64,000 nucleotides of DNA from Helichrysum umbraculigerum (lineage: Eukaryota; Streptophyta; Magnoliopsida; Asterales; Asteraceae): assembly GCA_949592205.1 (NCBI GenBank), contig CATIUR010000003.1, positions 148,737,259 to 148,801,258 on the forward strand, read 5' to 3'. The translations under genes were made by a program, and so were the position numbers. A model generated the notes under the pieces. The model did not search any database. It saw only the letters and a list, made by a program, of their open reading frames with translations, and had not been told where the DNA came from. Of this stretch, positions 32,997 to 45,281 are shown piece after piece (the stretch's first letter is position 1; the number at the start of each line of letters is the position of its first letter).

Positions 32997-34448
32997 TCAT
33001 AACCGGGCATATTTCGGGCTTAAAAACTCTATAAAACCGTCTAATGCTTTTGCTGAACTTGCTGGAGTTTTGCTTTCAAAATCTTTGCTAAGGATCTTTG
33101 CTTGTATATGCACTTTTTCATCACTCATTAGCCTTTCAATTCCTGCAATAATATGTTCTTTTCTGAACATTGCTGGTGGCTCATCCTCGTTAGCAAAATC
33201 TGAGATGTTGAACCCTATCTTAAGATGGTTGGTCACCAGTTTTGCATGGTCAAACTGATCAGCCCGTAGCGGCCATCCCAATATTGGGACCCCAAGTGTT
33301 ATTGCCTCTACAGTCGAGTTCCACCCACAATGTGATAAAAAACCTCCTGTAGATGGGTGACTTAAAATCAACAACTGGGGTGACCATCCAGTAATGATCA
33401 ACCCTCTATTCCCAACTTTCAAGTCTAAACCCTCAGGATAGTAACCTTTCTCTTGTTCATCATCAATATTAGTTTGAGTAAACTCCAAGAAGGAGCGAGG
33501 AGTGTTGGTTGTACCTGAACCGGGCTGGATCACCCATATGAAAGGATGATCTGATTCCTCCAAGGCTTTCGCAAGTTGTTTGTGCTCTTCGAGAGTTGGT
33601 GTAAACTCACTCCCAAAAGCTATATATATTGCTGATCCAATTGTTTTTTAATCCAACCATTGGATTACCTCATCTTCTGTGTAATTTGATTTACGGTTTG
33701 ATCTCATCATCTCATGATCGTGGAGGATTGAACCAGCCGATTTCCCAAACTGTTTAGGTAGCAGCGGCCCAATAGCCCAAATTGGAAATTGGACATGTCC
33801 GGAAATATAGTTCATGAACAAATGCTCCACATTATCACATGTGTTGATAAGTAATGCCACAGAACCAGCCACTGCATCCGTCCAAAATGGTTTGCGAATG
33901 GGATCAAATGAGTCAGGCTGCAGCTTTCTTCTTCTTAGATCCTCAAAAGTCATAGCCATTTCTACAGGCAACCCGGTAAGGTGTTGAACCTCACCGGGAT
34001 TTAAGTCTCCAACCTTTGACATCCACCTTCCAAAACCCATCGCAAGTGAGGTTGCACTGGAAGTGGCGAAAGACACCACAGGAATCTTATGATCTATAAA
34101 AACTTGTTTGCACCAAATCATCATGAGGTCCATCACAACACATGTAGGAGCTTGTACTCCAGATTTTCTGGACAGGAAAGACTTGATTCCCTCATTCATC
34201 TGAATATACTTATCGATAAACGATTCCCCAGATAAGTTGGGGGGAATGGAGATTTCAGTAACATGAATGAAGGAAGAATGTTTGGAGAATGTGGAGGGAA
34301 TGGATGAAGATAAGTGAGATGGGATGATGAGGGTAACATTAAAGTTATGATAGCTCATATTCTTGCAAAGTTCCATTGCTGGGTTAAGGTGTCCTTGACC
34401 CAAGAATGGTAGCATGAGTATTTCACCAGCTGTTACCATTTGATTCAT
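32997..34448 (-). pseudogene. UDP-glycosyltransferase with a single in-frame stop (UGT copy 2)
   Basis: From the ATG at 34448 the frame matches the intact UGT at 60387-61829 throughout, ending in the same SPKYARL C-terminus. It is interrupted only by TAA at 33648-33650, where the paralogue has a serine codon in WLDSKT; the reading frame before and after is the same. The catalytic-His context GQGHLNP and the PSPG box (WSPQLLILSHPSTGGF onward, ending DQ) are both intact. The premature stop removes the donor-binding domain, so the product as read would be about 266 residues and inactive. A sequencing error is possible. Its upstream block (34470-34520) matches that of the paralogue. Confidence 0.93.
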
Positions 34449-34530
34449 GATTAATAAATGTGCTTGTGAAAACTACAAGAATGGATGAAGATCCTGGGTG
34501 CCCACGGACAGCTTGGTTTATAGTTACACA
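34449..34530 (-). promoter_or_regulatory. Conserved UGT upstream block
   Basis: The minus strand carries 'aaccaagctgtcc', 'gggcacccaggatctt' and nearby words shared with the region upstream of the UGT at 61829 and partly with the relic at 4565. It is probably 5' UTR or core promoter. Confidence 0.65.
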
Positions 34531-35536
34531 AACAGAAATATCTAATTGTCACATGGTCGTAGTTGACCAAGATTTTTTTAAAAATAGAATGATCATAAAT
34601 GTGAAATGTGAGCTTGTAGATTTCTAATTGCAGTGTTATCTGGTTCAATTTTCAAATTTTGAATGCAGCATATATATCATTAACACACGAGCATATCACA
34701 TGGAGCTAATTAATAACTGCAAGGATCGAGTTCTGTTGGGAAAAGTATACAGTGAATTAAGTAAGTTCAGACAGTTTATTAGTTTATACTCCACCTCACC
34801 TGGCATCAGAATTATTTTAGAGGCTTTTGGAATAAGGGCATTTATATATAGTGGCGATCGAGATTGAATAACATAGCTAGGGACCGAATAAAGCTAGTCA
34901 GAAAGAATACTGAAAGCTAAAAAATAGAAATGTATCTACCACAGCCAGCGAATAAGTCTGAAAGAATCTTGAAAGCTAAGCTGGCAAGCAGGTTAAGAAG
35001 TAATTAACTAGTTTAATCAACTATGGATAAGCCATTTTTTTATGTAGTAGCCATGTGCTTTTATGTGTATGCACTATATATATATATCATGTGCAACTCT
35101 GCAATGAAGACACCTACACAAACTCATTATATATGTTTAATGTTTAATAGAAAGAACATTAATGGATGCGAACTGGTATTTGACGAAACAATTGCTTGTA
35201 GGGTAATTTGGACTGCAATTGTTTTTGGTCAATTGTGTACCTAACCTATTCTGCAGTTTTAGCATCAGTACGTCTTTGATAGTTATATTTGTAGAAACTA
35301 AATTGCATATGTATTTCATTAAAGGTGATTCCAAAAGGACACATATATGATCAATCGTATGTTTGTTACAATATGGACATCACAATTGCTTTAATTTGGA
35401 CATTAAAGAGGACGCAAAGCCTGTCAATTTAAACGGACATCAAAATAATATGGACATTAAAGTGGACGCAAAAGTGGAAATTAGACAGGCATTGCGTTGC
35501 TGATAGAAGAGAGGAAATTAAAACACACATTAACTA
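34531..35536. other. Intergenic between the UGT and 4CL-like pseudogenes
   Basis: No gene is recognised. Around 34860-34990, 'gaaagaatctgaaagctaa'-like words occur twice. Around 35390-35470, 'atggacattaaagtggacgc'-like words are repeated, suggesting small local duplications. Confidence 0.45.
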
Positions 35537-36916
35537 TTAAAGTCTTGAATATAACTTGTCCTTCAGTTGCCTTCGCAGAATCTTTCCAGCAGCAGACCTT
35601 GGTATCACATTCGTGAAAATCACTCTTCTCACCTTCTTGTATGGCACCACCTGACACATTTCCGATCAAGAGCATCAATATGACTTGAAAACATTAGTAA
35701 TTAGACACTGGCCCATAAGTTATGTTTCATTTTGCAGCAGAGGAGGACATTTTGACCCATTTACCTATAAATGGGTTGATTGGGTTATGTTTTATCTCTA
35801 TGGGTTTCAATGGGTGAAGCCAAAGAGTTAAACAACTAAAATAAAAACGGGTCAAATTGGTCTAAGGTCACTCTAGTGTATTTACGCAATGACTCGTACT
35901 GAAAAACATCCGTTTTTATATGTTACCCAACCCATATGACCCACCTATTTCTCAATGGAGCTCTATCTTGCAGCCAACATTTGTACTGTGTGATTGTTTT
36001 GATTACATATAATGATTGACACATACCTGTTTTGCTACAAAGTCAACTATGCTAGACTCAGAAACTTCAACTCCTGGCCTTGTCACTACAAACGCCACGG
36101 GAACCTCTCCGGCTTCCTCATCCAGGGCTCTGCACGATACACAGAACCATATGGAAATCACATATTTCAAAACCAGCAACTACAACTTTCCAAATCTTAT
36201 TAGACAAGCAAGAAATATTCAGCACCCATGATGTCATCTATTCCGTCAACAAGTGGATAATATGTCCAAAATGCATGCTATGATTTCGTATACTTCCAAG
36301 AAATGTATGATAACCAACAAACATTGTAGCAAAAAGTACAAATGGAAAAATGTTGGATATAAATTTGCACTTTTTAAATTTTCGCAGTTTTTGTTGTTGT
36401 TGTTGTTGTTGTTGCCTTCTGACATGTTATATTGAATTACTAAGTATTAAATGCTTCATTTGAAAATTAGGGAAATTTTGAGTTAACTAAATACACCTTA
36501 TCGTGTGCCACGAGATAAACCGTTTGAAACTCAATTGAAAAATTATGTATTAATTGTGGTTAAATAAAAAAAAACAGAATCGAGACCTCTCAATCTCCAA
36601 AAGCTTACCTTTAAAAATAGTAAAGTCAACCATGAATACAATTTGACTGTTTCTGATTAATATTGGTTAGTCAAACTCACCCTGTTACTGCAACATCAAG
36701 TATAGCTGGATGAGATGCTAGTACATCCTCTAAATCAGCAGGAGCAATCTGCAGTACAATAGTGCAATCTTTTTAATTCAATGAAAAAATCAGTTTAAAC
36801 TACATCCTGTTAGTACTTAAATAGTTAAATTAGTTCTTATCTTTATTAATTTACCTGAAACCCTTTATACTTTATGATCTCTTTAACACGATCGACAATA
36901 TGCAAGTACCCATCTT

Positions 36917-37821
36917 CAGTGGCGGATTTAGGATTGTGTGATTGGGTATGCATTAGATAGTAGCCATAAATTTTTTTTAAGAGGAGGTAAACTTAGAGGG
37001 GTTTACCGGGTCGGGATTCGGGTATCCATTTCAAGTTTTCAATAGATTTTTTTACACCGCGTAAATTGAAACTAAACAAATTACTTTCACATTTGAACCA
37101 AACCAACCTGAAATTAAGTTCGGTCTAGTTGCAACATCAAGCTTCTAATCCTAATTGGAATTCACAGTCGTAGTTTAAGTTTACAAGTTGATATATATAA
37201 TTTATATAAATATCAAGATTTAAGTTCACAAAACAAAGTCTTACTCATGTATAGCATATTAGAATTCATGGACAAAATAAAATCAATAAAAGCTCAGAAT
37301 GTGTAAAAAAATAATAGAAGCAGATGAAAATGAGTTAACGTGCACTCCTTGCACAAAACAACAACCATCAAATAATCAAATAGATTCTTAATAACAAATT
37401 AATATCAGCATTACGTCCATATACGATTTTTTAATATATTAATATATTATATATGAATATGAAAATAAAACTAAACTAAAACACGGAACTACGGAAGAAA
37501 AATATGGGTGAATCCGTTAATACATAGAGAATTTTGGGTTAGGTATTTCATTTACTAAAAACTCACAAGTCACAAGTGAGTAGTGACTCATAAAGTCATA
37601 AGAATAAAACATTAGCCGGCAAAGGTAATTAATGGGCCGCTGGATCCTGGCTGGGTGCACTAGTTTCTCAAGGAGTCAAGGGTGTGCACTAGTTTTTTTA
37701 AGGGTATGCAATAGTGTATTAGATATACTTGTAGAGTTAATATTTCAAAAAAAATTCACATAAGTTAATCCTCACAGGGTATGCACGTGCATACCCTGTT
37801 ACCAACGTACGTCCGCCACTG
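36917..37821. mobile_element. Nonautonomous hAT transposon, copy 2, in 4CL-like exon 3
   Basis: TIRs are CAGTGGCGGA/TCCGCCACTG with the 8 bp duplication cccatctt at 36909-36916 and 37822-37829. The insertion splits the codons between the VYFDQDG and YLHIVDR regions. It appears near-identical to the copy at 5408-6834, minus that copy's nested solo LTR. Confidence 0.95.
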
Positions 37822-38089
37822 CCCATCTTGGTCAAAATAAACAATGTCTCCCGTATGTAGCCAACCTTCCTTATCAATAGTCAGCGACGTTGCCTCCACA
37901 TTATTCAAGTATTCTGTCAAAATTGGTGCCAAAAGCACATGCTACATATCAATATTATGATTACATAACATCGGTTCGCTAGCTAACATTATTTTACATG
38001 GATCCGGAAATATTAACTCACAAAAATCAATGGCTAGAACAACTTACTAAAACTATAAGAAAAAAATGGGATCTCATCAAACATTTATA

Positions 38090-38244
38090 GCTCTGTCCCA
38101 ACTTAATTGTCTATATAGTTATTTTAGTTTCTTCAAAAATAAGGTCCCACTTTCAATAAAATTTTATTGGTGAATAGCGTAACAATTGCACTTTTCTAAA
38201 ATTGTGCGCCACTTATCTAGTTGACAATAATTTTGAGACAGAGC
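38090..38244. mobile_element. Diverged Stowaway-like MITE in 4CL-like intron 2
   Basis: The inverted ends gctctgtcccaa and ttgagacagagc enclose 155 bp within the intron between exons 2 and 3. A TA lies on one side only. Confidence 0.65.
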
Positions 38245-39620
38245 TGAGGTGGTATAAGTTTTGGTTTTCGCTACCTTTCATTATAGCCTGTCCACGTAAC
38301 CAAAGTTCACCAGTTTTTCCAGGAGGAAGATACAACCCCGTAACCCAATCTACAACTTTGGCTTGCATATTTGGAGCCAGTAGTCCAGCGGACGCATAGA
38401 TCTGCACATCTCGGCGATTGAATCCACGTGTTCCCACAGCCGATGATTCACTCATTCCATAACCCTGATAACATTTAAACACTCATAATTATCAACATTG
38501 CAACACTACCGTTTTTCGTGAATAATAGTATTTTAGTTTCCTAAACCTGAATAAAATTAACTTGAGGAAAATAGTGCAAAAACTTGTCTATAGCTTTTGT
38601 ACTTAAAGGTGCAGCACCACATGAAACCTGCTTCAAACTCTTCAAAGGTTTTCCTGCTCTAGTCAACGCACTCACCAACGGCGGTACGCCTGGAAAATGA
38701 GTCACCTCGTACCTATCAATACACCGCACCATCTCATCGAAACTAAATTTCTTCATAACAACTATTTTAGTACCCAATGACAAAATCCCCATAGTAAAAA
38801 GTGTAAGCCCATAAATATGAAACATAGGCACAACAGCCAAATACACATTATCCTCGGGTCGAAACTCATATTGTGAAGCTTCAAACCGAACGAAAAGCTC
38901 AACCCCCGAAATCAAATTCCTATGTGTTAACACGACACCTTTACTTGCACCAATAGTACCCGATGAATACAAAATAACAGCAGTATCATCTTGCCTAATA
39001 ACTGTTGGACGTAAAACCACATGATGATCACCGGATATCAACTTATAAAACGTTGCAAACCGGTCTTTGTTTACATCAGTTTCAGGCACTGAAACAGGCT
39101 TAATTCCCACGACTTCAACTCGTCAGGTTTATGAATCGAACTAAAGCCCACATTCACATCCAAACCAAGTGTTTGCTTTTTGATCTCCGATAAACTACTA
39201 AATGGATTCATGGTAGTTACAACAGCACCCAGATACAAAACACCCAACAATATAATCGGGTAGTATATCGAATTTGGTAGAAGGATCAAAACAACATCAC
39301 CTTTGGAAACACCCAGGTGGTAATGAAGTCCAGTGGCTATAGATTGAACCAATGGTTTGAGTTGGAGATACGATAATGAGGCCCCAGATTCAGCATCAAT
39401 GAGTGCAGTTGTTCCTGTGTGTTTGTGTGAGAATATGCAGGACACAATGTCAAGAAATGGGTCTGATGGGAGGGTGATTTCTGGGTGTTTGCTGCTGTAT
39501 ATTCCTGTTTGGTTGCAAAACCAATTATGAGTCTTATTTGAATGGTTTTTTGAGGTTATTTTTGGTGGAGAATCACTTTCATATGATTGGGTTTTGGAGA
39601 ACGTTGCCATGGGGGATATT

Positions 39621-39691
39621 GTATGTATGTATGTATGTATGTATGTATGTATGTATGTATGTATGTATGTATGTATGTATGTATGTATGTA
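39621..39691. repeat. (TGTA)n microsatellite in the 4CL-like 5' leader
   Basis: About 18 tandem tetranucleotides lie only some 10 bases upstream of the minus-strand ATG at 39610. It would be transcribed as a (TACA)n leader if the transcript starts farther up. Confidence 0.9.
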
Positions 39692-40289
39692 TAATTTTAG
39701 AGTGTAATGGAAGACAGGTTTTATGGAGAACCAGATTTCCTTTGTTTCTTGATGGGATATGTATTTACAAAGTGAAGGTATATGAGAAGACTGCAACTTG
39801 TTTCAGGTCAATCATTCGGGGGAGGGACATTATACATTTTTAACTAGGTTGGTTGTTAAAAAACATTATAAATTTCAGTTAGACCATTTGCAACCCTGCA
39901 GGGCATTCTGGGGCATTCTCACTGCCACATCAACGTCGACTCCTAGTCAGCACGTGCAATGGTAAAACCCAGAACGCCCATCATCCCCCTTTGACCCCAC
40001 CATTTTCATTTTTTAAACAAAAACAAATACATTTAAGTAATTAATAAAAATACAATAACAAATAATTAAACAAACCAAACACATTTAATTAACTTAAATA
40101 AAAATACAATACCACACTAAAACTAAACTTGAAGTTCAAACTTAAATAAAAATAAAATAGTACAATACAATACAATAATCAAGCTGGAGGTAACGGTATG
40201 CTGCGGAAGTTAGGTGGAAGCGTCCAAATGTGCTCGGTGAGATTGTGCTGCAATTGGTCATGCACTTGTTTGTCACGTATTTCCTTTAT

Positions 40290-43200
40290 TCACGCTTCTC
40301 TATCCTTCAATCGTTGCCTAAAATCCCGACGAGGCCGGTTAGCGGGATCATCAATCATCTCTTGTTCGATAGCAGAAATCACAAAGCCGTTATCTTCTTG
40401 GATCATGTTATGCAATATGACACAAGTGTACAATTGTCTTCGCAACTTTTTCACACTCATAGCTCGTCCCGCAATCTTTAAAATTGCAAACCTGCCTTGA
40501 AGTACACCGAATGCCCTTTCGACATCTTTTCTTGCACTTTCCTGAAACCTCTTGAACTTGGCTCGTTTCTCATCAGTAGGACAGTGATAGTATAACACCC
40601 CTCGTTTAATTATAAACAATCATATAATAATTGCGACTCGGAAGCGTATATTTCAAAACATACTATCAATGTTTTACATTACTTAAAATGTCACTAAACT
40701 TTTTCAAACTTATTACACATGACATTTCAACAAACTCGGTGTTATATAATTCAAAACATTTCTTTGATTATCAAAATTAAATCAGAGTAACAGCCTGTCA
40801 AACATTTCATCCAGTCCCACAACCTCCTGCCCAATATGTCCCATCTATTTAACCTGCAGGAAGAACTGTGGTGGGGTTAGCATAAAGCTAAGTGAATGAA
40901 ACTATAAGTAACAGTACAACCTAGCATAACAATCTGTTTACATCAAATAACAATAAACAGAAAATCAATCATTCACTCGACATCCAATCAATGTCAAGCT
41001 ACACCAATCAATCATTATCAATCGTCATGAGGATCGGTGGCTCTTGAGATACCCTAATACCGGTTTGGTACTCAAGGAACTCTTATCAATCATCTGTATT
41101 GGCCTATACAGAATTACCGATAACCAGTTGTTAATCACACACGACCTAGATCTCCAAACCAACATTTCAAGTTTCAAGATCTCCTGTCGTCTACAATAAC
41201 AACCAAGTCCAACTGTCAAGTCAAGTTGACCTCAGAATCTTACATACTAGCTCAAACAGCCAAGTAAGCAACTAGTCAAACTATCATGGCAAGATATCTC
41301 AGCAATTACATTCTATCAAAATAATACTATAATTATTTGTTGTAAATCAAATCATTACAACTAAATCACACTGAGGTTACAGATCCACTCACCGACTACC
41401 TCAGGCCTCTACTCAGTAGTCTAATATCACTGAGCCTTCTCCACATCTGAGAATCAACAAATCAAATATAAGTTAGTAATCCATATCAATACATAACTTA
41501 TATCAATCCATACTATTAGGAACTTAACATAATAATATGAATATTACTAGTTCCTAATCATTTATTAGTTATTACAACATAACTATTATCATATATGAAC
41601 CTGAACATATATCAAATAACAATCACATTACTTATAAAAAATCAAACAAGAAATGTGACACCAGCCTATCAAGCCGCCGGATTCCCTCAGAAGCCGCCGG
41701 CTTCCCACAAATCAGCCTGAATCCGCCGGATTCCCTGAATCCGACCGGATTCCCTAAATTTTGCCGGAATCCGCCGGATTCCCGTGAATCCGCCGGATTC
41801 CCTCGTCGTCCCAGCCCAGTTCGAACTGTTCAAACCCTAACTCGCGGATTTTATATCAAAATCACCCAAAACACGATTTCAAACAGTTGTAAATCACTAG
41901 AAACATCATATAATCCGCATATAACACTTATAACATGTTTCTAACATCCAATTCTCTCAAATCATCAATTTACCCAAATTTAAATCAAAATCAAATTCTT
42001 AAATACTCAAGAATACTTACTGATTGAAGAATCTAACGATGGTAATCTGATGATTAGGAAGTTTCACGAGAATCACAACTTCCTGATTTGATTTCTAGTT
42101 TGATTTGGAGGTTTTCTGAGAGTTTCTGTGAGTTTTGAAATGAAAATGAATAACTTCCTAAAATGGAAAGTTATATAAATAGAAACTTAAGTCGGTTCCT
42201 CAACCGACCTTCTATTATACGGGTATAATTTAATACCACATCTCAATCTATTGCCTGGAACCCGAAAACCATTTACGAGTCCAAACATTTTATTGCACCG
42301 TCAACTATATTAATTTACAACAATTAATAGTTCATTTATCACATTGGAATATTCAGTTCCTATTCCAATTATTTCAACTAATTTCAAACAATATTATTTC
42401 CAAACACATTTAAATACTTATTTAAATCAAGAAATAATATAAAACAACTAGGTCCATTTCGAGGATGTTACAGATAGGCTTTGATAAGTGTACACCAATC
42501 CGGATAAATACCATCGGCTAGATAATAACCTTTTGTGTAGTGATGTCCATTGACATCAAAGGATGAGGGTGGACCGGTATCATTTTTAATGGAATCAAAC
42601 AACGGAGAGGCGTTTAAAACATTAATATCGTTGTTTGAACCCGCCATGCCAAAAAACGCATGCCATATCCACATGTCATATGAAGCAACCGCTTCAAGCA
42701 TAATGGTTGGGTGCCCGTGATCACCCCTAGTGTACTGACCTTTCCATGCATTGGGACAATTTTTCCATTGCCAATGCATACAATCAATGGACCCAAGCAT
42801 TCCCTTAAAACCATGTATCTGCTCATGTCCTCTATAAAGCCGAGCAATATCATTGGTAGTCGGCTTCCTCAAATACTCTCGAGAGTATAAGTCGAATATA
42901 CACTTACAAAAGTTGTTAACGCAGTCGTTTGACGTGTGTTCACCCATTTGTAAGTATTCATCGAACATATCGCCAGACATTCCATATGCCAATTGGCGTA
43001 TGGCGGCGGTGCACTTTTGTAGCGGGGTAAAACCAAGCCTACCAAGTGCATCCGGCTTTTGTTTAAAATAAATAAAGTGATCGGGAATCGGTTCAATAGA
43101 GTAGTTGGATATACCTTGTACGATTTGGCAAAATAATTCCCGACGCATACGAAAACGACGTTTGAACAGGTTTGCCGGGTACTTTGGGGTTTCAGAAAAA

Positions 43201-43388
43201 TAGTCGTTCCACAAACGTTCTTGAGCACCTTCACGATCTCTTTCAATGTAAATTCGATTCCGGGGTGGTCTCGAACTAGAACTAGCCGCGGCTTCATTGT
43301 TTTCTTCTTCTTCTTCCCAAGCTTGTAGAACTTGCAAAAGGAGTTCGTCTTCCGAATCCGAATCCAAAATAAAATTTACTGGATCCAT
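40290..43388 (-). pseudogene. HARBI1/ALP1-like DDE transposase split by a solo LTR
   Basis: The N-terminal part (43388-42473) has a Ser/Glu-rich leader, the RFRMRRELF region and the first catalytic Asp in GSIDCMHW, then the second Asp in SNNDINVL. The C-terminal part (40590-40290) carries the Glu in VERAFGVLQGRF and the ILHNMI segment. All three DDE positions are present and both parts are open, so the LTR at 40591-42472 is the only evident break. PIF/Harbinger transposases cut and paste at TWA sites, usually with a Myb-like partner, which is absent here. Confidence 0.92.
40591..42472 (-). mobile_element. Solo LTR related to the chromovirus LTRs, inside the transposase gene
   Basis: It starts tataacacccctcg and ends gaggatgttaca in plus-strand order, the same ends as LTRs 1-3 at 18415-29851. 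The duplication gatag lies at 40586-40590 and 42473-42477. It carries its own CCGCCGG(ATT) cluster at 41670-41805. At 1882 bp it is a sister family. Confidence 0.92.
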
Positions 43389-43757
43389 TTTTGAATATTG
43401 TATGAAATGAGAGAGAGTTTGATGAATTTGGTGTGTGAAAAAGTGTTAAATGTAGTATGTATATATAGAGGTGAGGAAAAAAAAATATTAAAAAAAAATA
43501 TTTTTTGAAAAATGCCGTTGGAACGGCTAGTTTTTTTTTAAAATTTTTTTTTTGTTTTCTTCTCCAACGGATCAAAAAGAAACCATTTAAATATTCGTGG
43601 GCCCCACTTATTCACCCCAACGATGCCCCGTTCTTTCTTGCTGCACGCCCACGGTTTTCCTCACCCAGAACGCCCCATTGCCGGCGTTCTGGGCCGGCGT
43701 TCTGGGGCGTTCTCAGTTGCCAACTCAGCCAGCACGCCTCCATTGCAAGTGGTCTTA

Positions 43758-44060
43758 TATCTCTTGTATATTTGAGTGCATCAATGGATTAGTGAATACG
43801 GGTTAGATGATATAGAGTGCATACTCGGCTAATTAAGTTGCTATAATATGGGTCAACAAAAAATGTGGGGGTCCGGGGGTGTGGGGTCCTAGTGACGCCC
43901 TAGCAGGTTCAAGGGGTAGTCTGGTTGCGTCACAAACACAAAAACAGACAGATAAACACTCAGATTCAGAATTTTGATTGTCAAATTTTTTGAATATTCT
44001 CTTAAATTATCCCAAGACGAATTTTGTGAACCTAAACAATTCTATGTTCGAAACTTTGAC
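43758..44060. repeat. Diverged relative of the 29894-30406 solo LTR
   Basis: Starting at 'ttgtatatttgagtgcatc' it follows the same order of words as the solo LTR at 29894 ('atggattagtg', 'gtgcatac', 'ggctaa'). No target duplication was found. Confidence 0.65.
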
Positions 44061-44490
44061 ACCTATAGTCCTACACCACACGTGCTTATATAATTTACGC
44101 CGCCTCTAATTTTATCTTTGATCTATTGGATGCCTAACAACTTTGAGTGGTTGATCAATACAATCATTGTGCAATATGTTTTATTATGTTCATTAAGTTA
44201 ACAATTGATGTAGTTTTCAAGTTAATTACATAATGGTTATAAAGGGGCAAAGTTAAAAATACAATAACGACGTGAGACATAATTAAGTACAACAACGAAA
44301 GTTAATTGTTTTTAGACAATTAACCGTTTCAAATTATATTAATAGTCACTAAATCTACTTCTCTATTTCCTTACAAAAATTATACCTCCCTTGTTACATT
44401 CAAAGATTATACACTTATATCTTGTGTTATCTTTCAAAATTTGATCAAACTATTAAACTATGTATAGATATCTCTTTTACATGACCATGC
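44061..44490. other. Noncoding spacer
   Basis: AT-rich, with no recognisable feature. Confidence 0.5.
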
Positions 44491-44945
44491 ATATTGTATA
44501 TTTTAGTGCATTGGTGGACTAGTAAACACAAGGTAGGTGATGCAGAATGCATACCCGGCTAAGTTACTAAATACCGGGCTAAACTAAAATTTCGGGGATA
44601 GGGGGCCGCGCCCCCATGCGGAGTGCATACCCAACTAAGTTACCACATACAATGTACTCAGAAATTTTGTCTAAATTTAATGAATCTAGAAGAGCAATTG
44701 ATGAAAAACTGTTTGCAGAACCGCCACTTCTGTTTCTCTTATTTTTGCAATTCATCAAACACAAAAACAAATGGGATTCTGATTTTAGTGTCGAAAACAG
44801 AATCAAACTCCGAGTTTTATTCCAAAGTAGATTTCGTGAACCCATGTATCGATTATGGTCAAAATATTGCTTTTGGAAAGTGATCTCCATACACGACTTA
44901 CAGAGATGTCCGGATTGAAATCATTAATTACTCTGCATACCAAAT
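44491..44945. repeat. Second diverged relative of the 29894-30406 solo LTR
   Basis: It runs from 'tgtatattttagtgcattgg' to 'ttatccaaca' and is collinear with 29894-30406, including ggggccgcgccccc, 'tgatgcagaatgcatac' and the final 'gatgtccggattgaaa' stretch. TG/CA ends are plausible, but a clean duplication is not visible. Confidence 0.75.
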
Positions 44946-45281
44946 TATCCAACAATGTATATATATACATGCCTTCCACGAGGCTTAAAAACAGGACTTT
45001 TTAATTAATGGACTACTGACATACCACTACTGAGCATAGACCCAGGGGCGGATCCAATGTTATACGTATGGGGGCAGAGGCCCCCCCTCAATTTTAGACT
45101 CTAAAGGCAATTTTTTTGAAGCCATATATAAGGCCCCCATCTCATAAATGCTTAGGCCCCCAATAGTGCCAACAATTTTGGACTGTAAAGCTAATTTTTG
45201 TAGTTTTGATATAGAAAATGTGTTATACTGTAAAGATACAAGATAATTATCGGAAGAAAAACAGAGGTATGGGGTGAGAAG

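Larger units (their letters stand above)
35537..39610 (-). pseudogene. 4-coumarate:CoA ligase-like gene, six exons, disrupted
   Basis: An adenylate-forming acyl-CoA synthetase. Exons (minus) are about 39610-38547, 38465-38275, 37913-36855 (interrupted), 36748-36681, 36129-36027 and 35650-35537, joined by GT-AG introns. ATP-binding box I reads SSGTIGASKG (family consensus has T at the I). Later come GYGMSES, GELWLRG, GWLHTGDI, the DRVKEIIKYKGFQ hinge and the catalytic-Lys region PRSAAGKILRR. The C-terminus SRL is a type-1 peroxisomal signal, as in 4CL-like/OPC-8:0-CoA-ligase relatives that activate jasmonate precursors or other carboxylic acids. Breaks are a frameshift near 39113 in exon 1 and a hAT insertion in exon 3. 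The substrate is unknown. Confidence 0.92.
39882..43754 (-). mobile_element. PIF/Harbinger DNA transposon interrupted by a solo LTR
   Basis: Terminal inverted repeats GACCATTTGCAA and, at the other end, its near-complement TTGCAAGTGGTC are flanked by the 3 bp target duplication TTA, the Harbinger signature. Subterminal 'gcgttctgggg'-type words recur at both ends. Without the 1.9 kb LTR the element is about 2 kb and contains one transposase frame. No second (Myb-like) ORF was seen. Confidence 0.9.

Noticed and set aside
38202..38399. Plus-strand frame over the 4CL-like gene
   Set aside because: Antisense shadow of exon 2 and intron 2.
39611..39796. Longer N-terminus for the 4CL-like protein
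   Set aside because: It would be a translated (TACA)n microsatellite. MATFSKTQ at 39610 is the natural start.
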